Of a stretch of DNA of 64,000 bases, positions 35,653-44,243 are shown piece by piece (position 1 is the stretch's first letter; each line of letters opens with the position of its first letter). Made by a program: the position numbers and the translations under genes. The DNA is from an uncultured Chloroflexota bacterium (lineage in GTDB: Bacteria; Chloroflexota; Anaerolineae; Caldilineales; Caldilineaceae), in contig CAIOHJ010000142.1 of the NCBI GenBank assembly GCA_903858085.1, forward strand, positions 1 through 64,000, in the 5' to 3' direction. Under the pieces are notes generated by a model. It was not told where the DNA came from and did not search any database. It was given only the letters and a program-made list of their open reading frames with translations.

Positions 35653-37485
35653 ATGTATATTCTGGGAATCTCCTGCTTTTACCACGACGCCGCAGCAGCG
35701 TTGCTGAGCGATGGCCAGATTGTTGCCGCAGCCGAAGAGGAGCGTTTTACCCGCGTCAAAGGTGACTCGGCGTTTCCCCGCCAGGCGATTCATTTTTGCC
35801 TCGAACGTGCTGGCATCACGGCTCAAGAGCTTGACTACGTTGTCTTTTACGAAAAACCACTTCTCAAATTTGAACGAATTTTGTATTCAGCGCTGGCGAC
35901 AGTGCCGCGCAGCGCCAGTCTTTTTCGAGAAGCCATGGTGACCTGGTTCAGCGAAAAGCTCTGGGTGAAAGCGCTGCTGGTCAGAGAACTCGATCTGCCT
36001 GCCCGGCGTGTTTTGTTTGCCGACCACCACCTTTCTCATGCGGCCAGCGCTTTCTTCTGTTCCCCCTATGCAGAGGCAGCCATCCTCACCCTGGATGGAG
36101 TCGGCGAATGGACCACCACAGCCAGCGGGTACGCTACTGCTGACTGGGGGCAGCCGGGGGCGCGCAACCAGATCGTGCTCGACCAGGAAATGCGCTTTCC
36201 CCACTCGCTTGGCTTGCTTTATTCGGCGTTCACCGCCTGGTTGGGCTTTGTTGTCAACAACGGCGAATACAAAGTGATGGGGATGGCTCCCTACGGAACA
36301 CCTCGGTACGTTGACAAGGTTCGTCAGCTGATCGAAGTGGCTTCAGACGGATCATTTCACCTCAACATGCGCTATTTCAGCTTTCATCACTCGACACAGC
36401 AGACCTACAACCGCCATTTCGTCGAACTGTTCGGCCCTCCCCGCTCCCCCAAAAGTGAATTTATCACGGATCTGACCCATCCCGGTCTGGGCGAAGTCTC
36501 TTCCAGCCTCAAAGCAGACAATCAATACTACGCCGATGTTGCCGCCTCAATCCAGCTTGTGACCGAAGAGACGCTCCTGGCAATGGGGCGCGACCTGCAG
36601 CGCCGTACCGGAGCCCGCAACCTCTGCATGGCAGGCGGTGTCGCTCTCAACAGCGTTGCCAACGGACGGATGGTGCGAGAGGGCCCCTTTGAGAATGTCT
36701 GGGTGCAGCCCGCTGCCGGCGACAGCGGTGGTGCGCTAGGCGCTGCCCTGTACGCCTACCATATTCTCCTTGGCAGACCGCGTGTGGCGACAATGGAACA
36801 CGCCTACTGGGGGCAGACCTATCGTTCAGAGGCTGTTTTTGCCTTTTTGCAAAAAATGGGGCTGCCCTACCTGGAGTTGCCCGACGACAAACTCCTCGAA
36901 AGGGTGGTCGACGACCTGACCCAGCGCCGGGTGATCGGCTGGTTTCAAGGACGTTTTGAATGGGGGCCGCGGGCACTGGGCAACCGCAGCATTCTGGCCG
37001 ACCCACGCAGCGAAGCGATGAAGGAAGTCGTCAACAGCAAGATCAAGTTTCGTGAACCTTTCCGCCCTTTTGCTCCAGCCATTCTGGAAGAACACGTCGA
37101 CGAATTTTTCACCACACCCAATCTTGACCAGAATTATCTGGCCCGCTATATGCTGCTGGTCAGCCCAGTTTCCCCACCAAAGCAGACGGTCATTCCGGCC
37201 ACGACCCATGTGGGGGGAACCGGCCGTCTACAAACGGTGCGTGCAGGCTGGAACCCACGGTATCATGCTCTGATTCAGACGTTCGGCCAGGCAACTGGGG
37301 TCCCTGTTCTTTTGAATACATCCTTCAATCTGCGTGGGGAACCGATTGTGGCCACACCACAGAATGCATTCAACACCTTTGTCGGCAGCGATATCGATGT
37401 GTTGGTGCTGGAAAACTTTATGGTGCGTAAAACAGATCTGGGAAGCCGATGGGAACCAACTTTCAAGGGAGCCGTAGGCGAATGA
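35653..37485 (+). CDS. NodU/CmcH-type carbamoyltransferase
   Basis: 610 residues, transfers a carbamoyl group from carbamoyl phosphate to a hydroxyl of a sugar or natural product through a carbamoyl-adenylate. N-terminal ASKHA-like domain: MYILGISCFYHDAAAALL, EEERFTRVKGD, FADHHLSHAASAFFCSP, TLDGVGEW. C-terminal Carbam_trans_C domain: VIGWFQGRFEWGPRALGNRSILADP and NSKIKFREPFRPFAPAIL. Full family length. It overlaps the SGNH hydrolase gene by ATGA, so both products are likely needed together, probably to decorate an exopolysaccharide or glycolipid. Substrate unknown. Confidence 0.93.
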   Translation: MYILGISCFYHDAAAALLSDGQIVAAAEEERFTRVKGDSAFPRQAIHFCLERAGITAQELDYVVFYEKPLLKFERILYSALATVPRSASLFREAMVTWFSEKLWVKALLVRELDLPARRVLFADHHLSHAASAFFCSPYAEAAILTLDGVGEWTTTASGYATADWGQPGARNQIVLDQEMRFPHSLGLLYSAFTAWLGFVVNNGEYKVMGMAPYGTPRYVDKVRQLIEVASDGSFHLNMRYFSFHHSTQQTYNRHFVELFGPPRSPKSEFITDLTHPGLGEVSSSLKADNQYYADVAASIQLVTEETLLAMGRDLQRRTGARNLCMAGGVALNSVANGRMVREGPFENVWVQPAAGDSGGALGAALYAYHILLGRPRVATMEHAYWGQTYRSEAVFAFLQKMGLPYLELPDDKLLERVVDDLTQRRVIGWFQGRFEWGPRALGNRSILADPRSEAMKEVVNSKIKFREPFRPFAPAILEEHVDEFFTTPNLDQNYLARYMLLVSPVSPPKQTVIPATTHVGGTGRLQTVRAGWNPRYHALIQTFGQATGVPVLLNTSFNLRGEPIVATPQNAFNTFVGSDIDVLVLENFMVRKTDLGSRWEPTFKGAVGE

Positions 37486-39110
37486 GCCGCAAATTGATGG
37501 CTCTGTTTCTTCTGCTGGGCCTGTATACGCTGTTGAGCGTTTTTGTACTTGAGCTGGGTCTACGCCTCTTTGCCAAAGTGCCGCCCGCAGCAGCCCCTGG
37601 CTTTTTTTGGCGGGCCCCGGACCCGTTGACCGGTTGGAGCCTGCAGCCCAACACCTCCGGGCGTTGGTACAACGCAATGTACGAGTTTGATGTGGAAGTG
37701 CATGTGAACGAGTTGGGCATACGGGCCCCCGACTCTGTCAGCTACACGAAATCTCCAGATGTCTATCGAATTCTGGTGCTAGGCGATTCGTTTGTAGAGG
37801 CTGTGCAGGTTTCCTACGAACAGACTTTTGGTCAGCAACTGGCTGAACTGCTCAACAACGCTGGGGCCAGCATACAGGAAGATGTGCGACGGATCGAGGT
37901 GATCAACGTGGGCACCGGCAGTTGGGGCAACGACCAGCAGCTGCTCTGGCTCCGCCACGAGGGTTACAAATACTCGCCCGATCTGGTCATCCTGGCCTTC
38001 TTCCCAGCCAATGACTATATGAACAACTACATGCCCCTGGAATTTGCCAACCAGAAGGCGATCCGTAAGCCCTGGTTCGAGTGGGCGGAGGGACAGCTTT
38101 TGCTCCATGATTTTCCGTTCGACCCTGAGAAGACGGAGCCAGGCCGCCGACGACTGGGAGCGTTGGCAGCCTCTGAACCCACAGTTTCAACAGCCGAAAC
38201 CGTGAGCCCAGGGGCTCTGCAGTGGCTGGGAGCATGGCTGCACCAGTATTCAGCCCTCCACCGCTATCTGGACCCACGTCTGCGGGCTGCATCCCCTGGC
38301 TTTGCCAGCTGGTTGGCGACCACTGGGTTGATCGAGGCTGGACGCGAGACAGCCGATCAGGCACAGGGGGAGGCGTATATTCCAGTAGCCTACGGGATCT
38401 ACGCCAACCCACTTTCCTCCCCCTGGCCCGAGGCGCTGGTAATGACACGCGCACTGCTGGATGAGTTCAAAAAAGAGACCCGCCAACTGGGCATCCCGCT
38501 GCGTGGCTTGCTCATCCCAGCAGCAGAAGAGCTTGTCCCCGGTATGTGGGAGCAGATCCTGAAGAGCTACCCAGCAATGCAGGCGCAGAGCTGGTCGATC
38601 GCCCAGCCCGCAGAACAGACCAAGGCGTTGTTTGCCGATGCGGGAATTCCACTGCTCGATCTAGCACCGATTTTTCGTCAGCAGCTGGCTGAGGGAAACA
38701 CCCTTTTTCTACACGAAGATCGCCATTTTACCCCTGCAGGGCACACAGTGGCAGCCTATCAGCTGGCCCGATGGCTTACCCAGGACCCAACAGCAGCACT
38801 CTTCTCAGCACCTGCCGTGCCAAACACCCTCCCTGTTGCATGGGGCCATCTGGTCTGGCGAGGCCTTGGCTGGACTCTCCTGGCGCTGCTGGGGATTTCG
38901 GTGGTCTGGAGCATCTACCGAAGCGGGCCGCTCGGCTGGTTGCGCAATACAGGGTTGATGTTCGGGACAGCTGGTGAATTGCTGGTCTTTTTTGTGCGGC
39001 GACAAAATTTTGTTCTGCTGCCGCTTGTCGTAATTTTGTTGATCTTTGGCGGTCTGCTGGTCGTTGCCCAGGCTTCTGTCGTTGGGCCGTTTATTTACAC
39101 ACTTTTCTAG
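37482..39110 (+). CDS. Membrane-bound SGNH/GDSL hydrolase-like protein
   Basis: 542 residues. N-terminal membrane helix (about 5-27), extracytoplasmic SGNH domain with GDSF (101-104; Ser103 nucleophile), the Gly block NVGTGSWGNDQQ, the Asn block FFPANDY and the His block EDRHFTPAGHTVAAY near residue 420, then two C-terminal membrane helices. Such proteins act as esterases or O-acetyltransferases on glycans. ATG 37482 overlaps the carbamoyltransferase stop. The stop TAG is shared in a CTAG palindrome with the convergent oxidase gene. Confidence 0.85.
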   Translation: MSRKLMALFLLLGLYTLLSVFVLELGLRLFAKVPPAAAPGFFWRAPDPLTGWSLQPNTSGRWYNAMYEFDVEVHVNELGIRAPDSVSYTKSPDVYRILVLGDSFVEAVQVSYEQTFGQQLAELLNNAGASIQEDVRRIEVINVGTGSWGNDQQLLWLRHEGYKYSPDLVILAFFPANDYMNNYMPLEFANQKAIRKPWFEWAEGQLLLHDFPFDPEKTEPGRRRLGALAASEPTVSTAETVSPGALQWLGAWLHQYSALHRYLDPRLRAASPGFASWLATTGLIEAGRETADQAQGEAYIPVAYGIYANPLSSPWPEALVMTRALLDEFKKETRQLGIPLRGLLIPAAEELVPGMWEQILKSYPAMQAQSWSIAQPAEQTKALFADAGIPLLDLAPIFRQQLAEGNTLFLHEDRHFTPAGHTVAAYQLARWLTQDPTAALFSAPAVPNTLPVAWGHLVWRGLGWTLLALLGISVVWSIYRSGPLGWLRNTGLMFGTAGELLVFFVRRQNFVLLPLVVILLIFGGLLVVAQASVVGPFIYTLF

Positions 39111-40555
39111 CGGCGGCTGCCAGCCTGGATAGCGGCCGCCGCACGCAGACCACTGTTGTAGGCGCCATGTACCGTCCCCCGAAACCGAACATCGGTATGT
39201 TCTCCCGCAAAAAAAAGACGACCTGCCACGTTTTCTTCAAATTGTTCGAAGTGGGCAGCCAGCGTGTCGACACCTGCCAGGCTGTAACTGCCACGGCTGT
39301 ACGGATCTTGCGTCCAGCGTGAGACCAGCAGCGACTCAGGCGCTGAAGCGTCCGGATAGATTGTGCCCAACATGGCCAGCACATCCTCTTGAATCTGCTC
39401 GTTGCTTTGTGTTTCCATGGCCAGACCATAGGCCCCCAGCGCAAAAGTCATCAGCATGTTGGCCCCTGGTACAAACCGGCTGACATTCATGGTGTAAGGG
39501 TACTGGCCCTTGAGAGGGGCTGCTGTGTACCCCACATACTGCACGGTCTCATCCCAAAATGGTTCGGAGAAGTGCATGGCAACTTTGTTGACATGACCGA
39601 CCCCCAGACTGGAAATTGCCTCTTGAAACGCCGAAGGCAAAGGAGGCTCAAAGGTGACGGTACCCGCTTTGAGCACACCGATCGGCAATGTACAAAGGCA
39701 GTAGTCTGCCACAAAAGTGCCCTGGCGGGTCTGTACTTCCACACCTGTCGCGTCGACACGAATCCGCTCTACGACCTGTTCGAGATGGATCTGCAGCCCC
39801 TGCGCCAGGTGATTGACAACAGCATCGTAGCCGCTGGGGAACAAAACATCTTCTCCGGGATACGCTTCATCTTCGTCCCACTCAATCGCGTTGAGGGCTT
39901 CAATGGCATCTCCAGCATCAAACTCGGCATATGCGCTCAGTTGATAGACCATGACTGGGTCTGTCAGCCATGCTGGGTTGATCACAGCGATTGCCTGCGC
40001 CAAACTTTGACCTGGCGTCGCACTTTCGCCTACCTGTTCCAACAACTCCAGATATTGATCGTAGGCGGCGTCCATCACTGCATCGCTGAGCGCATTGCCG
40101 TTGCCATCGTAGACTACCAGGCTGTCGTCGTCTGTTCTGTAGGTGCTTGCTCCTGCTGACTGGGCCAGTGCCGTGATCGGATTGCCTTCAGGACCATGAA
40201 TCCAGGAGGCCCCCATGTCGACCGGAATGCCCAGCGACCGATCGGTAAAAATTCGCCCCCCGATGCGATTGCGTGCTTCCAAGATACGCACAGACAGCCC
40301 ATCCTGTTGCAATTGCCGTGCAGCAGCCAACCCAGCCATCCCTGCCCCGATCACAATCGCTGTCGGGGCGGCGCTGTCATTTTGCTGGCTGACCAGGCTT
40401 AACCAGACTTGAAACGGCGACTGGCCGGGCACAGTGCCGTCGCTGGGTACACAGCCCAGAACAGGGGCAGAGAGCGAGAGGCAGGCAGCCAACTGGAGAA
40501 ACCCACGACGGGAGAGGCTGTGGCGGAGACGATGGGCTGTCATTCGATGACTCAC
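39107..40555 (-). CDS. Tat-exported flavin amine oxidase, lipoprotein
   Basis: 482 residues. The N-terminus carries the twin-arginine motif SRRGFLQ (15-21) and ends in lipobox-like VLGC (Cys35), so it is probably exported folded with FAD and lipid-anchored. The dinucleotide fold AIVIGAGMAGLAAARQLQQDG, the EARNRIGGRIFTD and the C-terminal FFAGEHTD-like FAD loop mark the monoamine/polyamine oxidase family. It oxidises amines (exact substrate unknown) to aldehyde, ammonia and H2O2. GTG 40555 has AGGA upstream; ATG 40543 is an alternative. It follows sdhB by 45 bases on the same strand, without functional link. Confidence 0.9.
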   Translation of the reverse strand: MSHRMTAHRLRHSLSRRGFLQLAACLSLSAPVLGCVPSDGTVPGQSPFQVWLSLVSQQNDSAAPTAIVIGAGMAGLAAARQLQQDGLSVRILEARNRIGGRIFTDRSLGIPVDMGASWIHGPEGNPITALAQSAGASTYRTDDDSLVVYDGNGNALSDAVMDAAYDQYLELLEQVGESATPGQSLAQAIAVINPAWLTDPVMVYQLSAYAEFDAGDAIEALNAIEWDEDEAYPGEDVLFPSGYDAVVNHLAQGLQIHLEQVVERIRVDATGVEVQTRQGTFVADYCLCTLPIGVLKAGTVTFEPPLPSAFQEAISSLGVGHVNKVAMHFSEPFWDETVQYVGYTAAPLKGQYPYTMNVSRFVPGANMLMTFALGAYGLAMETQSNEQIQEDVLAMLGTIYPDASAPESLLVSRWTQDPYSRGSYSLAGVDTLAAHFEQFEENVAGRLFFAGEHTDVRFRGTVHGAYNSGLRAAAAIQAGSRR

Positions 40556-40600
40556 TTTTTCCTGAAGCTGGTTTTGTCGCAGCCATCGGCTGTACGAAAA

Positions 40601-41356
40601 CTAACGTTTGCCTTTGCCCGCAAAACTTGCGCGCAGCAGATCGCGGTTCATCATTGCGATAAAGTCCAGACTGATCTCTTTGGGGCAGACCGCCTCGCAT
40701 TCTCCCAGATTGGTGCAACCGCCAAACCCCTCAGCATCCATCTGGTGAACCATCAGGACCGCACGGTCGAAGCGTTCAGCCTGTCCCTGAGGCAGTGAAT
40801 TGAGGTGCGCCAGTTTGGCCGAGGTGAAAAGCATGGCAGAACTGTTGGGACAGGCAGCCACACAGGCCCCACAACCGATACAGGCCGCAGCGTTCATGGC
40901 CTGATCCGCTTGTACTTTCGGCACAGGAATCACGTTGGCGTCTGGAGCCTGTCCGGTGTTGACAGAGATGTACCCACCTGACTGCACGATGCGGTCGAAA
41001 GCGCTGCGATCAACCATCAGATCTTTGAGCACAGGAAAGGCCTGGGCACGCCACGGCTCCACCGTAATGTTGTCGCCGTCCTTGAATTCTCGCATATGGA
41101 GCTGGCAGGTCGTGACAGAGGCCTTGGGACCATGTGCGACGCCGTTGATCATCACACCACACATGCCGCAGATCCCCTCACGACAGTCGTAATCGAAGTG
41201 GACTGGCTCTTCGTTGCGGTCGATCAGTTGCTGGTTGAGCAGATCCAACATCTCCAGGAAGGAACTGTCTTCGCTGACGCCTTCCAGGTTGTAATCGACA
41301 AGACGGCCTTCTGAACTGGCATTTTTTTGGCGCCAAACTTTCAATTTCAGTCGCAT
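40601..41356 (-). CDS. sdhB: Succinate dehydrogenase / fumarate reductase iron-sulfur subunit
   Basis: 251 residues. Carries electrons from SdhA to quinone. The N-terminal plant-ferredoxin domain binds [2Fe-2S] through CREGICGMCG and a distal Cys in TTCQLH; the C-terminal domain has CIGCGACVAACP for [4Fe-4S] and CTNLGECEAVCP for the other clusters. Third gene of sdhCAB, 15 bases after sdhA. The pattern (Cys after LGE) fits the non-classical Bacillus/epsilon type rather than E. coli SdhB. Confidence 0.95.
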   Translation of the reverse strand: MRLKLKVWRQKNASSEGRLVDYNLEGVSEDSSFLEMLDLLNQQLIDRNEEPVHFDYDCREGICGMCGVMINGVAHGPKASVTTCQLHMREFKDGDNITVEPWRAQAFPVLKDLMVDRSAFDRIVQSGGYISVNTGQAPDANVIPVPKVQADQAMNAAACIGCGACVAACPNSSAMLFTSAKLAHLNSLPQGQAERFDRAVLMVHQMDAEGFGGCTNLGECEAVCPKEISLDFIAMMNRDLLRASFAGKGKR

Positions 41357-41371
41357 GATCCTGTATCCTTA

Positions 41372-43336
41372 CTATTTGTAGCTGCGCGTCGCCAATTTGA
41401 CAGTTTCAAAATGTAACGGTTCTTTGTGCAACAGAGGCAACGCGCCTTCTCCTGTGTACTGCCAGGCACCCACATAGGCATAGCCGCCATCGTCGCGCAA
41501 AGCTTCTCCGTCGGAGGTTTGGTACTCTTCACGGAAGTGGCCACCACAAGACTCGTTGCGATTCAACGCGTCGATGCACATCAGCCGTCCCAGCTCAAAA
41601 TAGTCGACCAGCCGACCTGCCTTTTCCAATTCTTGGTTCAACTCGTTGGCGGTTCCAGTGACACGGACATTCTCCCAAAATTCAGCTTCCAGTTCTGGAA
41701 TCAGCCGGATCGCCTTTTCGAGCCCTGCTTCTGTCCGTGACATTCCACAATACTCCCAGACAAGCTTGCCCAGCTCTCGGTGGTAGTGGTCGACGCTCTG
41801 GGTGCCGCGTGTGTGGAGGAGCCGCTCTGTGATTCCTTGGACGTTGGCAACCGCCTCTTTGACACCATCGGCCGCTTCATCTACCTTTGCCAGCCGAGTT
41901 GAAGCGAGATAGTTGGGCAACGTTGCAGGAAGCACAAAGTAGCCGTCAGCCAGCCCCTGCATCAGCGCACTCGCACCGAGCCGGTTGGCACCATGGTCTG
42001 AAAAGTTGGCTTCCCCAATCACGAACAAGCCAGGAATGTTGCTCATCAGGTAGTAGTCGACCCAGAGCCCTCCCATTGTGTAGTGAGGGGCGGGATAGAT
42101 ACGCATTGGGGTCTTGTAGGCGTTTTCCCCTGTGATATTTTCATACATGTTGAACAGATTGCCGTACCGTTCACGGATGACTCGCTCCCCCAGACGGTGG
42201 ATCGAATCGGCAAAATCCAGGTAGACCCCGTTGCGCAGGGGGCCAATCCCACGTCCGCTGTCAACCATGCGTTTGGCGGCACGCGAAGAGATATCACGCG
42301 GGGAAAGATTGCCAAAGCTGGGGTACATCTCCTCCAGATAGTAATAGCGTTCGCTTTCCGGGATCTGGTCTGCAGGACGGTGGTCTCCTGGCTGTTGTGG
42401 CACCCAGATACGCCCGTCGTTGCGCAAGGACTCGCTCATCAACGTCAGTTTGGATTGGTGTTCGCCGACGGGCGGGATACACGTTGGGTGGATTTGTGTG
42501 TAGCAAGGATTGGCAAAATAGGCCCCTCGCTTGTGTGCACGCCAGATTGCCGTGCTGTTGCACCCTTTGGCATTGGTCGACAGGTAGAAGGCATTGCTAT
42601 AGCCACCCGTTGCCAACACGACCACATCCGCCAGCCGCGGGGTGATCTCACCTGTGCGCATATCGCGCACCACGATTCCGCGTGCGCGGCCGTCGATTAC
42701 GATCAGATCCAACATTTCGGTACGAGTAAACATCTGGACGGTGCCGGCAGCGATCTGGCGGCTCAACGCCTGGTAGGCCCCCAGCAACAGCTGTTGTCCT
42801 GTCTGCCCACGTGCATAGAAGGTGCGCGCAACCTGAGCCCCACCAAAAGAACGGTTGTCCAGCATCCCACCATACTCGCGCGCAAACGGTACGCCTTGGG
42901 CCACACATTGGTCGATGATGGAATTGCTCACCTCTGCCAGCCGGTAGACATTTGCCTCGCGAGCCCGGAAGTCCCCCCCTTTGACTGTGTCGTAGAAAAG
43001 TCGGTAGGTGCTGTCGCCGTCGTTGCGATAATTTTTGGCGGCGTTGATTCCACCCTGAGCAGCGACGCTGTGGGCACGGCGAGGGCTGTCCTGGTAAGCG
43101 TAGCACTCAACAAGGTACCCCTGTTCTCCTAGGGTTGCTGCAGCTGCCCCGCCTGCCAGCCCAGAGCCCACAACAATCACCTTAAAACGGCGACGGTTGG
43201 TCGGGTTGACCAGTTTCATCTCAAATTTTGTGCGTTCCCACAAAGTTTGCACAGGCCCGGACGGCACCCGCCCGTCCAGCGTTGCTTCCACAAAAGTAGG
43301 TACCTGGGTCTTGATCGCAGTTTCTGTTGTACTCAT
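41372..43336 (-). CDS. sdhA: Succinate dehydrogenase / fumarate reductase flavoprotein subunit
   Basis: 654 residues, oxidises succinate to fumarate with covalent FAD. FAD-binding fold VIVVGSGLAGGAAAATLGE, the covalent-FAD His region SVAAQGGINAAKNY, active-site segments (IHPTCIP, NRLGASALM) and the C-terminal NRNESCGGHFREEYQT-DGE helical domain are present. Size and sequence style match the SdhA of the SdhCAB three-gene type. Between sdhC and sdhB, same strand, intervals of 15-16 bases. Confidence 0.96.
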   Translation of the reverse strand: MSTTETAIKTQVPTFVEATLDGRVPSGPVQTLWERTKFEMKLVNPTNRRRFKVIVVGSGLAGGAAAATLGEQGYLVECYAYQDSPRRAHSVAAQGGINAAKNYRNDGDSTYRLFYDTVKGGDFRAREANVYRLAEVSNSIIDQCVAQGVPFAREYGGMLDNRSFGGAQVARTFYARGQTGQQLLLGAYQALSRQIAAGTVQMFTRTEMLDLIVIDGRARGIVVRDMRTGEITPRLADVVVLATGGYSNAFYLSTNAKGCNSTAIWRAHKRGAYFANPCYTQIHPTCIPPVGEHQSKLTLMSESLRNDGRIWVPQQPGDHRPADQIPESERYYYLEEMYPSFGNLSPRDISSRAAKRMVDSGRGIGPLRNGVYLDFADSIHRLGERVIRERYGNLFNMYENITGENAYKTPMRIYPAPHYTMGGLWVDYYLMSNIPGLFVIGEANFSDHGANRLGASALMQGLADGYFVLPATLPNYLASTRLAKVDEAADGVKEAVANVQGITERLLHTRGTQSVDHYHRELGKLVWEYCGMSRTEAGLEKAIRLIPELEAEFWENVRVTGTANELNQELEKAGRLVDYFELGRLMCIDALNRNESCGGHFREEYQTSDGEALRDDGGYAYVGAWQYTGEGALPLLHKEPLHFETVKLATRSYK

Positions 43337-43352
43337 CGTCGTATGCTCTTTT

Positions 43353-44024
43353 CTAGTTCAGAATGCCCAGCAGCACAGCCAATGGCACGGTCGCAAATCC
43401 AGCTGGGACTCCCAGCGCCACAACGACAGCCATTCCACGGAAAAACCCGTCGTAGCGTTGACTGTTTACCCCCAGCGTCTGAAACATGCTCCAGACACCA
43501 TGAAACAGGTGCAGACCGAGCGAAGCCAATGCCAGCAGATAAAACAGGACGATCGGTGGGCTGGAAAAGCCGACCACCACGTTGCGGTAGGGGTCTGCCC
43601 GGTCAAAAGGAGTCACCCAACCCCAGGTATAGTGGGCCAGATGAAAAATCACAAACAAAAAAATGACCACACCGCCGATCCGCATGAAACGAGCTGCATA
43701 GTTGGCCTGCACCACCCGTTTGACCGCATAGTGGGTCGTGCGCGCCTGACGTGCCTGGTTGTACAAGGCAACAGCCGCCCAGATGTGCCCAGCCAATGCA
43801 GCCACAATCACGATCCGAATCAACCAAAGAACCTGTGCGTAGGAAAAGACAGGTTCTCCCACCTCGCGTAGAAATTCGGCGTAATGGTTGAATTCGCTCG
43901 CTCCTTTAAAGATGTGTAGATTGCCCCACATATGCAGGATCAAATAGCCGATCCAGATCGCACCCGTTACAGCCATCAATGCCTTCTTGGCAATCGATGA
44001 GGTTGGAAGTACAGCTACTTGCAT
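43353..44024 (-). CDS. sdhC: Succinate dehydrogenase cytochrome b subunit (single, five-helix type)
   Basis: 223 residues with five predicted membrane helices, the type-B anchor found in Bacillus and epsilon-proteobacteria. Haem-ligand candidates are conserved His in LILHMWGNLHIF, HIWAAVALY, FHLAHYTWGW and LHLFHGVWSMFQ. The start is ATG 44024 with AGAGGGA upstream; a longer frame to 44096 adds unlikely residues. It anchors SdhAB in the membrane and passes electrons to quinone. First gene of the operon. Confidence 0.93.
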   Translation of the reverse strand: MQVAVLPTSSIAKKALMAVTGAIWIGYLILHMWGNLHIFKGASEFNHYAEFLREVGEPVFSYAQVLWLIRIVIVAALAGHIWAAVALYNQARQARTTHYAVKRVVQANYAARFMRIGGVVIFLFVIFHLAHYTWGWVTPFDRADPYRNVVVGFSSPPIVLFYLLALASLGLHLFHGVWSMFQTLGVNSQRYDGFFRGMAVVVALGVPAGFATVPLAVLLGILN

Positions 44025-44119
44025 TGCAGATCCCTCTTTTTTGTATCGGTCATCGCAACTGGGTAGATCACATTGAAAGGCAGATCGCCCACCCACTGCT
44101 TCTGCCTGAAAACGTTTCC

Positions 44120-44125
44120 ATCATA
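44120..44125 (-). promoter_or_regulatory. sdhCAB promoter (-10)
   Basis: Minus-strand TGCTATGAT gives an extended -10; the -35 (TTCCAG at 17 bases) is weak. Confidence 0.5.
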
Positions 44126-44191
44126 GCACAGACAGCACAAATCTGGAATCACAAAAAGACATTTTTACAGATTGTTGTCTCTGGCAGCCAT

Positions 44192-44219
44192 TTGACAATC
44201 TCCCAAATGCTGGCACAAT
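44192..44219 (+). promoter_or_regulatory. Promoter of secreted glycosidase-like gene
   Basis: TTGACA (44192-44197) and CACAAT (44214-44219) at 16 bases, start near 44226, followed by GGAGG (44233-44237) and GTG 44244. Confidence 0.65.
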
Positions 44220-44243
44220 GGACGCAACCATTGGAGGCAAACA

